Shown one piece after another: positions 1 to 8,413 of a stretch of DNA of 47,477 nt. The number at the start of each line of letters is the position of its first letter. Position 1 is the stretch's first letter. Both the position numbers and the translations under genes were made by a program. Source of the stretch: Glaciecola sp. (GTDB lineage Bacteria > Pseudomonadota > Gammaproteobacteria > Enterobacterales > Alteromonadaceae); assembly GCA_023268935.1 (NCBI GenBank), contig JALRKK010000068.1, positions 1 through 47,477 of the forward strand, written 5' to 3'. The notes beneath the pieces were generated by a model. The model saw only the letters and a program-made list of their open reading frames with translations. It was not told where the DNA came from and made no database searches.

Positions 1-297
1 ATCCATCAAAGCCGCCTTGATACGTGGCCTGATCATTATGATTGGATTGATAAAGAAGGGTTTAAATATTTCCAAATGCGCTTATCTCAAGCAAGGCGTG
101 ATGTTGAGCATGGCCTTGAAATCACACTGGATCATTTTACAACTCGCCCTCAGCAAGAAAAAGCGCTGAATATTTTGCAATTCAAAATCGACGTATTGTG
201 GTCACTTGCTGATGCCATTAGCTATGCGTATGATTATGGGCAAGTACCTTATGTTGGTATTGCCGACCAATCCATCAGCCATAAAGGAATGCTGTAA
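1..297 (+). CDS. pqqC: PqqC, pyrroloquinoline-quinone synthase (5′ end outside the window)
   Basis: The reading frame is open from base 1, so only the last 98 residues are present and the start lies upstream. PqqC is the cofactorless oxidase that carries out the final ring closure and eight-electron oxidation giving PQQ in the cytoplasm. The visible part holds the family's characteristic C-terminal stretch: a W-I-D segment near the edge, then [13 protein letters not shown] and DHFTTR, and the closing helix with the [11 protein letters not shown] segment. The TAA stop at 295–297 shares one base with the pqqD ATG (TAATG), so the two are translationally coupled in one operon. Family assignment is secure; only the truncation limits what can be said. 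Whether pqqA and pqqB lie to the left cannot be seen. Confidence 0.95.
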   Translation: MHQSRLDTWPDHYDWIDKEGFKYFQMRLSQARRDVEHGLEITLDHFTTRPQQEKALNILQFKIDVLWSLADAISYAYDYGQVPYVGIADQSISHKGML

Positions 298-560
298 TGA
301 GTGCGTTATCCTTAAACCCCTTATACCGTTTACAGTTTGAAAAAGCTCAAGACTGTTATGTGCTGCTGTTTCCAGAAGGTATGGTAAAATTAAATCCTTC
401 TGCGGCTGAGATTTTACTGCAAGTCGATGGAAACAAAGACGAAACAGCTATTGTTGCAGCCTTGCGTGCCAAATTCCCTGATGCGCCTGAAGATATGGAC
501 GCAGACATCGCCGACTTTGTGGCTAAAGCGACAGAAAACAATTGGATCACTCATGGCTAA
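297..560 (+). CDS. pqqD: PqqD, PqqA peptide chaperone
   Basis: An 87-residue protein of normal PqqD length. PqqD is a small winged-helix RiPP-recognition protein that binds the PqqA precursor and presents it to the radical SAM enzyme PqqE. Visible family features are the N-terminal [18 protein letters not shown] strand region, the LNPSAAEIL segment at about residues 32–40, the central DGNKDE turn and a C-terminal helix ending in NNWI. It overlaps pqqC by one base and pqqE by eight bases, placing it in the middle of a coupled pqqC-D-E unit. It is a free-standing PqqD, not fused to PqqC or PqqE as in some bacteria. Confidence 0.94.
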   Translation: MSALSLNPLYRLQFEKAQDCYVLLFPEGMVKLNPSAAEILLQVDGNKDETAIVAALRAKFPDAPEDMDADIADFVAKATENNWITHG

Positions 561-1671
561 ACCGCAACCTGGCCCACCTCTTTGGTTACTTGCAGAAGTC
601 ACATATGCCTGTCCTCTGCACTGTCCGTATTGCTCCAACCCAACTGAGTTAGGCGATAAAACGGATGAAATTGATACCCAAACTTGGTTGGACACCCTGA
701 GCCAAGCGCGAGAGCTGGGTGCTGTTCAGTTAGGGTTTTCTGGCGGTGAACCCTTGTTACGGCAAGATTTGGAAATGATGGTCAAGCACGCCTCTGACCT
801 TGGATTCTACACCAATCTGATTACCTCGGGTATTGGGCTGACTGAGAAGCGAATTAAGGCACTTAAAGAAGCCGGTCTTGCGCATATTCAATTGTCATTC
901 CAAGGCGCGTCACCTGATATCAATGATTTGGTTGGTCAGCGCAAGCACTCGTTTGCACACAAACAAAAAATCGCACGACTCGTCAAACAATATGACTACC
1001 CAATGGTACTGAATTTTTGTATCACAGCGACCAATATTCATGAAATTCAAGAGATATTAGAACTGGCGACCGAGCTTAATGCCGATTTTGTTGAACTCGC
1101 AACTGTGCAATATTATGGCTGGGCCTATCTCAATCGTGATGAGCTTCTTCCAACTAAAACACAATTGGAAGAAGCCGAAGCCAAGGTAAATGCTTATCGC
1201 GATGCGCAAACAAGTGGACCTAAGTTTATTTTTGTGACACCTGATTATTACGAAACGCGACCGAAAGCATGTATGAATGGTTGGGGATCGACGTTTTTAA
1301 CCGTCACACCTGATGGTACCGCTTTGCCTTGCCACAGTGCTCGAATGCTGCCATTGCAATTTCCAAATGTTAAAGATACGTCTCTAGAAAAAATTTGGTA
1401 CGGAGAAACGGATTTTGCGTATTTTCGGGGGGATGACTGGATGCCTTCGCCATGCAAAACCTGTGAAGAAAAAGACAAAGATTTTGGAGGCTGTCGTTGC
1501 CAAGCATACATGCTCACAGGTGACATGCATAAAACCGATCCCGTATGTGATAAATCCCCCAACCATCATTTGATCCAAGCTGCGATCGCTAAAGCGGGTC
1601 ATAGTCAAAAAACACTTGTCTATCGCGACCCCAAAAATGCCATTCCAATCTCTATTGCCGAGACGGAATAA
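553..1671 (+). CDS. pqqE: PqqE, radical SAM PqqA cross-linking enzyme
   Basis: PqqE forms the carbon–carbon bond between the conserved Glu and Tyr of PqqA, the first step of PQQ synthesis. The chosen start, ATG at 553, gives a 372-residue protein beginning [20 protein letters not shown], the normal length. The open frame extends upstream to 427, but that part is pqqD read in another frame. The radical SAM CxxxCxxC motif is CPLHCPYC at residues 20–27, followed by the GGEP motif (GFSGGEPLL). The C-terminal SPASM region carries the cysteines for auxiliary clusters: CMNGWG, CHSAR, CKTC, GGCRC and a final VCDK. The start overlaps pqqD by eight bases, and an M16 peptidase gene follows after 18 bp. 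Confidence 0.95.
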   Translation: MAKPQPGPPLWLLAEVTYACPLHCPYCSNPTELGDKTDEIDTQTWLDTLSQARELGAVQLGFSGGEPLLRQDLEMMVKHASDLGFYTNLITSGIGLTEKRIKALKEAGLAHIQLSFQGASPDINDLVGQRKHSFAHKQKIARLVKQYDYPMVLNFCITATNIHEIQEILELATELNADFVELATVQYYGWAYLNRDELLPTKTQLEEAEAKVNAYRDAQTSGPKFIFVTPDYYETRPKACMNGWGSTFLTVTPDGTALPCHSARMLPLQFPNVKDTSLEKIWYGETDFAYFRGDDWMPSPCKTCEEKDKDFGGCRCQAYMLTGDMHKTDPVCDKSPNHHLIQAAIAKAGHSQKTLVYRDPKNAIPISIAETE

Positions 1672-1689
1672 GTTTGAGGTAGTAGCGCG

Positions 1690-2790
1690 ATGTCTGTGCA
1701 GTTATTTGAGTGGTACAATCAGGAATATGCCGCAGTCTGCATTGTGCCTACTCCTAGTGTCGATGCATCCGGTATTGCTCACTTAGTTGAGCATCTAGTA
1801 TTTCGATATTCAGATAAATATCCTAGCGGCCACGAGTTATTTGTTGCCAACACATTACTTCCAGTCAAAATCAACGCATCGACACAAGATGGTTATACTT
1901 TGTTTTATGTTGTGAGCCCAGAGCCGGAGGTTTTTTTGACTTGTCTGGACTTTTTGGTACATGGCCTAGACCAGTCAGATTATCCCGAGCAATCTATTGA
2001 GCTCGAGCGCGATGGCGTATTGCAACGTGAATTACAATGGCTTGAAAGCCTTCCTGAGTATATGTCTGAAGCACTAATCAATCGTACCAATCCATCCTGT
2101 ATACACGCGGGTGGTTACAGTGATTTGATGCCGTTCAATAACACTGGTAATGTGGAAGTGTACAAACGAATTTGCTATCTAAGGTCGAATCGACAATGGC
2201 TGGTAAACCGTAAAGACCTGCAACAGAGTGAGTTAGCCTTTCTGGGTTCGCCCACGGCTCTTTTCTCTGACTCTCTTACTACAAGTCAATTTGATGTTCA
2301 AAAGCTACCTGAAGTGATCCAAGAATTACTATCTCAGAGCGTGCAAGCTTCTTATACCCAAGAATTGTCGCAATCAGCAAAAGAGCAACTTATGCAAACA
2401 CTGGCAATGCGTTTTCTTGAACCAAACCAACCCCAAATACTTACCTATCAGTCTAAGCCGATGCCATGTCCTAAGGAGTGTGCCAACAAGACAATGTCAT
2501 TACTCGCACAAGCATGTCAATATCATATCAGCAGTGAAAATATCCCACCATTGCCTAATTTTATTCAATCCCAAGTTGCCGAATATCCAATGTTATTATT
2601 GGGACAACCCTACCAAAATATTGTACTGAAAAAACTTGATGAACTTGAAATCGAGTTGGTCTCCCAAGCCGATTTTTGGCAAAAACGCTTACAAGGACAA
2701 TGTTATGCGATGGGGATTGGGCGCTTTGAGGGAGACTTTTATCAATATATTTTTGCTGAAAACACGAAACTATCTACCTCTAGCACCTGA
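1690..2790 (+). CDS. Short M16-family zinc peptidase, PqqF candidate
   Basis: A 366-residue protein 18 bp downstream of pqqE on the same strand. The inverted zinc motif HxxEH is present as HLVEH at residues 31–35. A likely third ligand is Glu114 in VLQREL, 79 residues later, matching the spacing in active pitrilysin-family subunits. M16 proteins such as PqqF and presequence protease usually run to 700–1000 residues; this one holds roughly one catalytic half plus a divergent C-terminal part. In other bacteria PqqF, or a PqqF/PqqG pair of half-size subunits, cuts cross-linked PqqA. Position and motif suggest this is the local PqqF, but no second, inactive half is found in the window. Its last 21 bases overlap the end of the convergent MFS gene. 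Confidence 0.72.
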   Translation: MSVQLFEWYNQEYAAVCIVPTPSVDASGIAHLVEHLVFRYSDKYPSGHELFVANTLLPVKINASTQDGYTLFYVVSPEPEVFLTCLDFLVHGLDQSDYPEQSIELERDGVLQRELQWLESLPEYMSEALINRTNPSCIHAGGYSDLMPFNNTGNVEVYKRICYLRSNRQWLVNRKDLQQSELAFLGSPTALFSDSLTTSQFDVQKLPEVIQELLSQSVQASYTQELSQSAKEQLMQTLAMRFLEPNQPQILTYQSKPMPCPKECANKTMSLLAQACQYHISSENIPPLPNFIQSQVAEYPMLLLGQPYQNIVLKKLDELEIELVSQADFWQKRLQGQCYAMGIGRFEGDFYQYIFAENTKLSTSST

Positions 2791-4155
2791 CGCAACGCAA
2801 GCACACAAGACCATTCCCAACGATAGCATCAATGCGAATTCAATGGTTTTAGCTATGTTGTCCAATGGAGCTATCTCGATGGGTATATCTCCAATAATGA
2901 TGTGAATCATAGTGTTGACAATACTCATCCCAATCAAGTTACCTACGGTTCTACCAAGATTCATAGCTGCGGAAGCAACTCCAATTTCAGCCTTTGAGAC
3001 ACTGCTAACAATTGAATTATTATTGGGTGTTGAAAATAGTCCAAAGCCAATTCCGAGGATCAGTAATGCCAGACCAATCCACCACGGTTCGGCCATAATA
3101 AAAGGCAAATTTAGCAAAAAAAGTCCTACTGCAACAATACTACAGCCAACCGTAGCCACTACTCGTGAAGCAAACCGGTCGGCTAATTTACCCGCTAACG
3201 GTGCCATAATGGCCATCGACAATGCCTGAAATAATAAGATATTACCAGCTTGAGATGGCGTTAGATTGTGTATAAATTGCAGATAAACACTTAGCAAAAA
3301 CAACAGTGCAAAGTTACTCCCATACATAAACAGAGAGCTGGTCAGAGATAAGGAAAATAAGCGATTTTCAAGAAACATCTGAACCCGAATCAATGGTGTT
3401 TTAGCGCGCGCTTGTACAACGACAAACAACCATAATACTGCAAAAGACGCAATGACGGTGAGTATCCCATACCATGACGGCAAATCAGCCATACCCAATA
3501 CAAATAAACACGAAAATAATGCAAAAATTACCGTGCCGACCCAATCGACAGCATGGGTTTGCGCATCTTTCCAATCGCCAGGGAGTTTCAAAGCAATAAA
3601 AACCAGTAACATAAGAATCAACGGAACTTGAAACCAAAAAACTGACCTCCAGCCCAAAAATTCTGTCAAATACCCCCCAACCACTGGCGCCAAAGTCAAG
3701 CCCACATACACACATGACGCAACAATGCCCAATGCCATACCGCGTTTATTAGCAGGGACGATAGAGGAAACAATTGCCACCCCCGTGCCAAAAATCATAG
3801 CAGCAGCAATGCCCTGAACGAACCGCAATATAAGTATGATATCCATATTATCGGTTAAGGTGGATGCCGTGGCAGCTAAACCATTAAGCCACAAGCCATA
3901 GACGAACACGCGTTTGCGACCATAGCGGTCAGCCAAACGGCTAGCTGGTAAAAAGCACATAACACTGCTAAGAATATATACCGTTGGCAACCAGCCCACT
4001 TGTTCGGCTGAAGCCTGTAAATCAAGCGCTAATGCAGGAATAGCCACATTTACCGCAGACAGCCCCATTGGCGCAATCAAATATCCGGCGCAGACAGTGA
4101 TGAGTGCGATTAAAACCGATTGCTCTGATGACATAGTTGAGGGTTCAGAACTCAT
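2770..4155 (-). CDS. MFS transporter, DHA2 (EmrB/QacA-like) drug exporter family
   Basis: A 461-residue, very hydrophobic inner-membrane protein with about a dozen or more membrane segments. The first helix (APMGLSAVNVAIPAL) carries the DHA family pattern around VNVAIPAL. The MFS motif A loop is RLADRYGRKR at about residues 76–85, and the motif C region is LAPVVGGYLTEFLGWR. A second RxADR-type loop, KLADRFASR, lies in the second half. It would use the proton gradient to export a small molecule; the substrate cannot be read from sequence. Its start shares one base (TAATG) with the stop of the upstream WYL regulator, so the pair is a coupled two-gene operon. Its 3′ end overlaps the M16 peptidase gene by 21 bases. 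Confidence 0.87.
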   Translation of the reverse strand: MSSEPSTMSSEQSVLIALITVCAGYLIAPMGLSAVNVAIPALALDLQASAEQVGWLPTVYILSSVMCFLPASRLADRYGRKRVFVYGLWLNGLAATASTLTDNMDIILILRFVQGIAAAMIFGTGVAIVSSIVPANKRGMALGIVASCVYVGLTLAPVVGGYLTEFLGWRSVFWFQVPLILMLLVFIALKLPGDWKDAQTHAVDWVGTVIFALFSCLFVLGMADLPSWYGILTVIASFAVLWLFVVVQARAKTPLIRVQMFLENRLFSLSLTSSLFMYGSNFALLFLLSVYLQFIHNLTPSQAGNILLFQALSMAIMAPLAGKLADRFASRVVATVGCSIVAVGLFLLNLPFIMAEPWWIGLALLILGIGFGLFSTPNNNSIVSSVSKAEIGVASAAMNLGRTVGNLIGMSIVNTMIHIIIGDIPIEIAPLDNIAKTIEFALMLSLGMVLCACVASGARGR

Positions 4156-5048
4156 TAGTGCAAGTGATACCCTGGTGCAATGGTTCTGTTGTCGGCTTCA
4201 TCAAGGACTTCAAGATTAGCAAGCTGTAACTGATATTCAGCGCCTTTTAGTGATGCATGAGGCGAGCAATCCACATTCCAACGACGCAACAAATATCCTG
4301 CCATCGCTTTTCTAACATGGACAATGAGCTTGCCATCGGTCATGCCAAAATCTAATTCAATTGCAGTGGGGTGTGAGATATTTTTGCTATGCGGAATCAA
4401 CGTTAGTGGAAGTAACGTCTGCCATTGCTCATCCGCAGCTTGCTCCTCAGCATATACAGTTTCATCTTCAATAATACTCACTTGGGACAGTCGCGTTAAG
4501 ACAAAGTCCCGAAAGCTCTGGGATTTGCGGTCGAATGCCCGTACATGCCAGCGCTGACCATTATCAACAATACTGTGCGGTACCAACTCTCGAGCTCCTG
4601 AACCGCTCGACAATGATGTGTATATCACACTTACTACTTTGTGCTGCACCATTGCTTGCGATAACGTCGCAATGACATCGATGTTGGGTGTATTTAAGTT
4701 GGATGGTTTTTCTACCGGAAACTCAACCTCTCCGATTACATCAGAACCATCACTGATTTGATGGGCTAATTTAATAAGAGTTTTGTGTGCATCATGGGCA
4801 AATAGTGGTGTAAACTCAGGCGCAATAAAATACTTTTTAACCGCGTTATCATAACGCATATTATGCGGTTTTAATGACTTATACAGATTAATATCCCGGG
4901 TAGCTGCCGCTAAACCCAACTCAAAATGCTGCACGATTTCACTGCGCGTCATCATACCCGTGAAATAAAGGGTAAAATCAATATATGCCAAGCGTTGTTT
5001 CTGTGCAAAGCTCATTTCTAATAGGGACTCATTCAATATTTCAGACAT
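4155..5048 (-). CDS. WYL-domain transcriptional regulator of CapW/BrxR build
   Basis: A 297-residue protein with three visible parts. An N-terminal winged helix contains RLAYIDFTLYFTG and MTRSEIVQHF. A WYL domain spans about residues 125–200, with IVDNGQRWHVRAFD where the WYL signature falls. The C-terminal extension contains VRKAMAGYLLRRWNV. The N-terminal pattern, an AATRDINLYK recognition segment followed by an N-x-x-Y-D linker, resembles the ligand-responsive repressors CapW and BrxR, which often sit beside phage-defence operons. Here the downstream partner is an MFS exporter, with stop and start overlapping by one base, so a ligand-controlled efflux role is the simplest reading. Autoregulation is likely, because an inverted repeat straddles its promoter. 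ATG at residue 12 is an alternative start; neither has a strong Shine-Dalgarno. Confidence 0.78.
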   Translation of the reverse strand: MSEILNESLLEMSFAQKQRLAYIDFTLYFTGMMTRSEIVQHFELGLAAATRDINLYKSLKPHNMRYDNAVKKYFIAPEFTPLFAHDAHKTLIKLAHQISDGSDVIGEVEFPVEKPSNLNTPNIDVIATLSQAMVQHKVVSVIYTSLSSGSGARELVPHSIVDNGQRWHVRAFDRKSQSFRDFVLTRLSQVSIIEDETVYAEEQAADEQWQTLLPLTLIPHSKNISHPTAIELDFGMTDGKLIVHVRKAMAGYLLRRWNVDCSPHASLKGAEYQLQLANLEVLDEADNRTIAPGYHLH

Positions 5049-5077
5049 GTGATTGGCTATCTTAGAGTTCGGGTGTG

Positions 5078-5115
5078 TATCAAAATAATATGTATCATTT
5101 TGATATCGATGTCAA
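5078..5115 (-). promoter_or_regulatory. Promoter of the WYL–MFS operon with an operator-like inverted repeat
   Basis: On the minus strand a perfect −35 hexamer, TTGACA (5115–5110), is followed after 17 bases by CATATT as −10 (5092–5087). Two perfect 9-base inverted arms, TATCAAAAT at 5078–5086 and ATTTTGATA at 5097–5105, flank the −10 box with a 10-base spacer. A dimer bound here would cover the −10 and the downstream half of the spacer and block RNA polymerase. The regulator ATG is about 30 bases downstream. The sequence elements are seen directly; which protein binds is inferred from adjacency to the WYL gene. Confidence 0.6.
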
Positions 5116-5197
5116 TCAGTTTAGTCATAACACCGTATGACACACACAACAAAATATGGCATGATCTCGTTCAGGATACGTTTTTACATCTATCATT

Positions 5198-5704
5198 ATG
5201 GAATTAATCCAAATCAACAAATCGCGTTACCGTAAACATCTCAATGTGGTGATCGTCTGTTGCATCATCGCACTAACATCGGGTAGCTTAGGCATTGCGC
5301 AAACTCTTATTGCCGTATTCCCCGACCCAGATGGCAGTCATTTTCATTGGAATTTCTTGGGTGTTATTTTGACAGCCCTGATGATTGGCGGTATTTTGGG
5401 TAACATCAAGCAACACCCTTTTATGACCGAAGTGGTCTATGTTTGGGAGCTCAAACAAGTCCTAAACACACTTACCAGGAAAATGGCAAAGTTAAAACGC
5501 GCAGCACAGGACGGGGATATCGACGCGATGAATGCGATTCAGTATAGTTATGCCGGTTCTCGCTTATTATGGCAACTCGATGACAATACTCTCGTCATGG
5601 ATGAGTTATCCATTGCTCAAGCCGAACTTGATGCATTAGCTAAACATCACAATGTCACTCTAGATACCTCATCATTTCAGATATCACATCTCAAACAATA
5701 TTAA
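5198..5704 (+). CDS. DUF3087-family membrane protein
   Basis: A 168-residue protein recognised as DUF3087, a family of unknown function. It has two N-terminal membrane segments: one at about residues 17–36 (VVIVCCIIALTSGSLGIAQT) and one at about 51–67 (NFLGVILTALMIGGILG). They are joined by a short loop with D-P-D-G-S-H-F-H-W. The remaining 100 residues are soluble and helical, containing VYVWELKQVLN and an acidic C-terminal third. The gene is divergent from the WYL regulator with 149 bp between them and convergent with the TRAP binding-protein gene. No function can be assigned from its neighbours. Confidence 0.7.
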   Translation: MELIQINKSRYRKHLNVVIVCCIIALTSGSLGIAQTLIAVFPDPDGSHFHWNFLGVILTALMIGGILGNIKQHPFMTEVVYVWELKQVLNTLTRKMAKLKRAAQDGDIDAMNAIQYSYAGSRLLWQLDDNTLVMDELSIAQAELDALAKHHNVTLDTSSFQISHLKQY

Positions 5705-5727
5705 ATTTCGGTAGTATGTATAGAAAA

Positions 5728-6819
5728 TTACTCAAGAGCATTGAGATAAGCCTGATCTGAAATTTGGGTCCAATGACGCACCATCTTTAGGTAACTCTGT
5801 TGAGATTCAATGATTTCTTTAGTCAACGGATCGCGTGATGCAAACTCAGAGAGTAATTTGTCATTTGCCTCACGCAATGCTTGCATCACCGGTTTGGGGA
5901 ACGTTTTGATTTGCACGTTTGGGTAGTCTCGTTGCAACGTCGCCAAATTCACGGCACTTTCATGATAGGAGTATGCATACATTTCGAAGGCGGATAACCG
6001 CATTGCATTCACGAGGACCGCTTGTAAGTCGGAAGGTAACAGCGCAAAGCTGCGTTTGTTGATCAAAAACTGTAAGTCGGCTCCAGGTTCATGCCAGCCG
6101 GTGTAATAGTACTTAGCAATCTGCTGGAAGCCCATGCGCAAATCCAGAGACGGGCCAACCCACTCAAGTGCATCTATTGCACCGCGCTCCAGTGCAGTAT
6201 AAAGCTCACCTGGCGCGACATTTGTTGGCTTTGCGCCAAGTTCAGCCATGATCTCACCGGCAAACCCAGGGATCCGCATTTTGAGCCCCTGTAAGTCTTC
6301 GACCGTGTTGATTTCTTTTTGAAACCACCCTCCCATTTGATTGCCCGTGTTTCCTCCAGGAAACGACATCATACCAAATTTATCATAGACCTTATTCATT
6401 AGCCTTTGCCCATCTCCACCATAAAACCAGGCAAATTGCTCGGGGCTGGTGAGACCAAACGGCATGGTCGTGAAGAACATCGTATTGATGTCTTTGCCTT
6501 TCCAGTAATACGATGAAGTATGACCAAGGTCATATTGTCCAGAACGCACCATATCAAACACACCTAGAGGCGCCTTATGCTTATTGGCTGAGTCGATGCG
6601 GACGATCAGTCGACCATTCGACATTTCCTTGGCGTATCGAGCCATATTCTGCACCGACTCACCAAAGATAGGAAAATCTTTGCTCCACGTTTGCGCCAGT
6701 TTCAGTGTATAGGTCTTTTCATTAATTTTTGTAGCTCCATCTGTTTTTTGTTCCTGACTACAGCTCAACAGAAGCCCTACTGAACAGAATAAAATACCGA
6801 TACGTTGAATATGAATCAT
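5728..6819 (-). CDS. TRAP transporter solute-binding lipoprotein, DctP/TakP type
   Basis: A 363-residue periplasmic binding protein. The N-terminus is a lipoprotein signal ending in the lipobox LLLSC at about residues 16–20, so it is probably membrane-tethered. The mature part begins YTLKLAQTW. Family residues visible are GNQMGGWFQKEI, LKMRIPGFAGEI with the substrate-carboxylate arginine, and DALEWVGP. This pattern matches the TakP branch, which binds 2-oxo acids and related organic acids, but the ligand is inferred from family only. No TRAP membrane subunits (DctQ/DctM) occur in the window, making it an orphan. It is convergent with the DUF3087 gene, 23 bp away, and divergent from the S33 peptidase, with 171 bp between. 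Confidence 0.85.
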   Translation of the reverse strand: MIHIQRIGILFCSVGLLLSCSQEQKTDGATKINEKTYTLKLAQTWSKDFPIFGESVQNMARYAKEMSNGRLIVRIDSANKHKAPLGVFDMVRSGQYDLGHTSSYYWKGKDINTMFFTTMPFGLTSPEQFAWFYGGDGQRLMNKVYDKFGMMSFPGGNTGNQMGGWFQKEINTVEDLQGLKMRIPGFAGEIMAELGAKPTNVAPGELYTALERGAIDALEWVGPSLDLRMGFQQIAKYYYTGWHEPGADLQFLINKRSFALLPSDLQAVLVNAMRLSAFEMYAYSYHESAVNLATLQRDYPNVQIKTFPKPVMQALREANDKLLSEFASRDPLTKEIIESQQSYLKMVRHWTQISDQAYLNALE

Positions 6820-6990
6820 AATTTTAACAACTAAAAAGCAACTAGAATGATGGACAGTTTACCGTTTGCCAGTCCAATAAGAAATAGTGACTGAGCGGCC
6901 AATAAAATAATAACCGTGTGTCATTAAAAAAATCGAAAAAGCTGATTAAATCGTATTATCAAAACGTACTATTTTTTAGGTTGATGTAAA

Positions 6991-8322
6991 GTGTTTCCAC
7001 TATATCGATTTTTTTTACTTCTGTGTGCCTTCGTATTTTCATTACCCGCCCCAGCGACCACCTGCTCTATCCTAAAGAATAACTATATGGCTGGAATTGT
7101 TGCTGGGACAATCCAAGTTCCGCTACATCACCCTGCTTTACTCGATATGTCATCACGATATTCTTTACCTGACGATACCCAATCCCAAATAACCCTTGCC
7201 TACTTTTATCGACCCAGTTCCTCTGACAAACAGGCTCCCCCTTTACTGGTTTTAAACGGAGGTCCAGGTGTGAGCAGTCACCATATGATGGCAAAAATGC
7301 TCACCGACAAGAGGCTATCCAATGTACCGCTAGTATTTATGGACCAACGCGGCACTGGTTGTTCAACTCCCTATCCAATTTTGGATAAAGCATCCATTGC
7401 ACACGCTCTACACTGGGGTTCAAGCTCCATTGTTCATGACGCAGAACTATTGAGGAAATCACTGTTCCCCAATCAAAAATGGCGTTTGTTTGGTCACAGC
7501 TATGGTGGATTAATTGCTTATCGATACATCGAACTTCTGCCACACGTCCTCTCTGACGTTACCATATTTGGATACAGCCCAACGCACGATCCCATCGATT
7601 GGCTGTATCGTCAGACACGCTTTATCACAGAGCAGAGTCACGCATACTTAGCCAAATACCCCGATGACAAAAAGGTACTCACACAGATGCGTACCGTGAT
7701 TGAAACGGATACCTGTTTACAAATGTCGCAATATGAAATTTGTGGTGATGCTATTCTTGACGCGTTGGGACATCATCTCGCATTTTATGATTATTGGCCC
7801 AATGTTCACTATTTATTAAATGAGCTTGCACAAGCTTGGGAAACACCCAGGGAACAGCAAGCTATGCTTGCCATTGCTAAGATTGCATTTGCGGGCTTTA
7901 AGTTACCTGGAGGCGGGTTAGTACAAAACGCCATATCCAACTATGAAATCGTCGCCGGCTACACGCCCAAACAAGCCTTTGAGAAGGTGAATAAACGCAT
8001 TATCCGTAACCGTATCGATACCTCTAGCTGGTTGTTTAGCCCCATTTATTACATGCAAAACCTCACAACGGGTAATCGTGAGGATATTTTTGTTCAAAAT
8101 ATATCGCATTCTCTCTCATTAGCCAAAATTACAGAACACGTCAGCAAGCACCTTGATATAAGACTGAATTTATTCGCTGGAGAGCGAGATGGAATCGTCC
8201 CACCTGCGCTATTTACTGATATAAATTCACAGATCAAGACACAACGAGATTTCACAGTAATACACGATGCAGGTCACAATGATTTTATGCACAACCAAGT
8301 GATACAAGCACTCAAGAAATAA
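6991..8322 (+). CDS. Exported S33-type alpha/beta-hydrolase peptidase (proline iminopeptidase-like)
   Basis: A 443-residue protein starting at GTG; an in-frame TGA at 6982–6984 rules out an earlier start. Residues 1–23 form a Sec signal peptide (FFLLLCAFVFSLPAPA), so the enzyme is likely periplasmic or secreted. Peptidase S33 hallmarks are in order: the oxyanion segment NGGPGVSSH, MDQRGTGCSTP, the nucleophile elbow GHSYGG (Ser), the acid in GERDGIVPP (Asp) and the His in HDAGHNDF. Known family members remove N-terminal proline or short peptides. It lies 91 bp upstream of pqqA on the same strand. Co-transcription is possible, but a role in PqqA processing is doubtful because PqqA is processed in the cytoplasm. 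Confidence 0.8.
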   Translation: MFPLYRFFLLLCAFVFSLPAPATTCSILKNNYMAGIVAGTIQVPLHHPALLDMSSRYSLPDDTQSQITLAYFYRPSSSDKQAPPLLVLNGGPGVSSHHMMAKMLTDKRLSNVPLVFMDQRGTGCSTPYPILDKASIAHALHWGSSSIVHDAELLRKSLFPNQKWRLFGHSYGGLIAYRYIELLPHVLSDVTIFGYSPTHDPIDWLYRQTRFITEQSHAYLAKYPDDKKVLTQMRTVIETDTCLQMSQYEICGDAILDALGHHLAFYDYWPNVHYLLNELAQAWETPREQQAMLAIAKIAFAGFKLPGGGLVQNAISNYEIVAGYTPKQAFEKVNKRIIRNRIDTSSWLFSPIYYMQNLTTGNREDIFVQNISHSLSLAKITEHVSKHLDIRLNLFAGERDGIVPPALFTDINSQIKTQRDFTVIHDAGHNDFMHNQVIQALKK

Positions 8323-8373
8323 AGAATGTATTTTTTCCTACTATTGATGGGTATAGATAATCATTAAATCCGC

Positions 8374-8405
8374 CTATACTTATCGATAGTTTTTAACAAA
8401 TGGAG
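8374..8405 (+). promoter_or_regulatory. Possible −10 box and ribosome site of pqqA
   Basis: TATACT at 8375–8380 is a good −10 match, but no recognisable −35 lies 16–18 bases upstream. A 6-base inverted repeat, GTATAG at 8351–8356 and CTATAC at 8374–8379, overlaps it and could be an activator or repressor site. GGAG at 8402–8405 is the Shine-Dalgarno, 8 bases before the pqqA ATG. The ribosome site is convincing; the promoter is tentative. Confidence 0.4.
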
Positions 8406-8413
8406 TAAAAACT

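Noticed and set aside
427-552. Longer N-terminus for pqqE from an upstream ATG
   Set aside because: It is pqqD read in another frame; the conserved PqqE start is at 553, and the extra 42 residues match nothing in the family.
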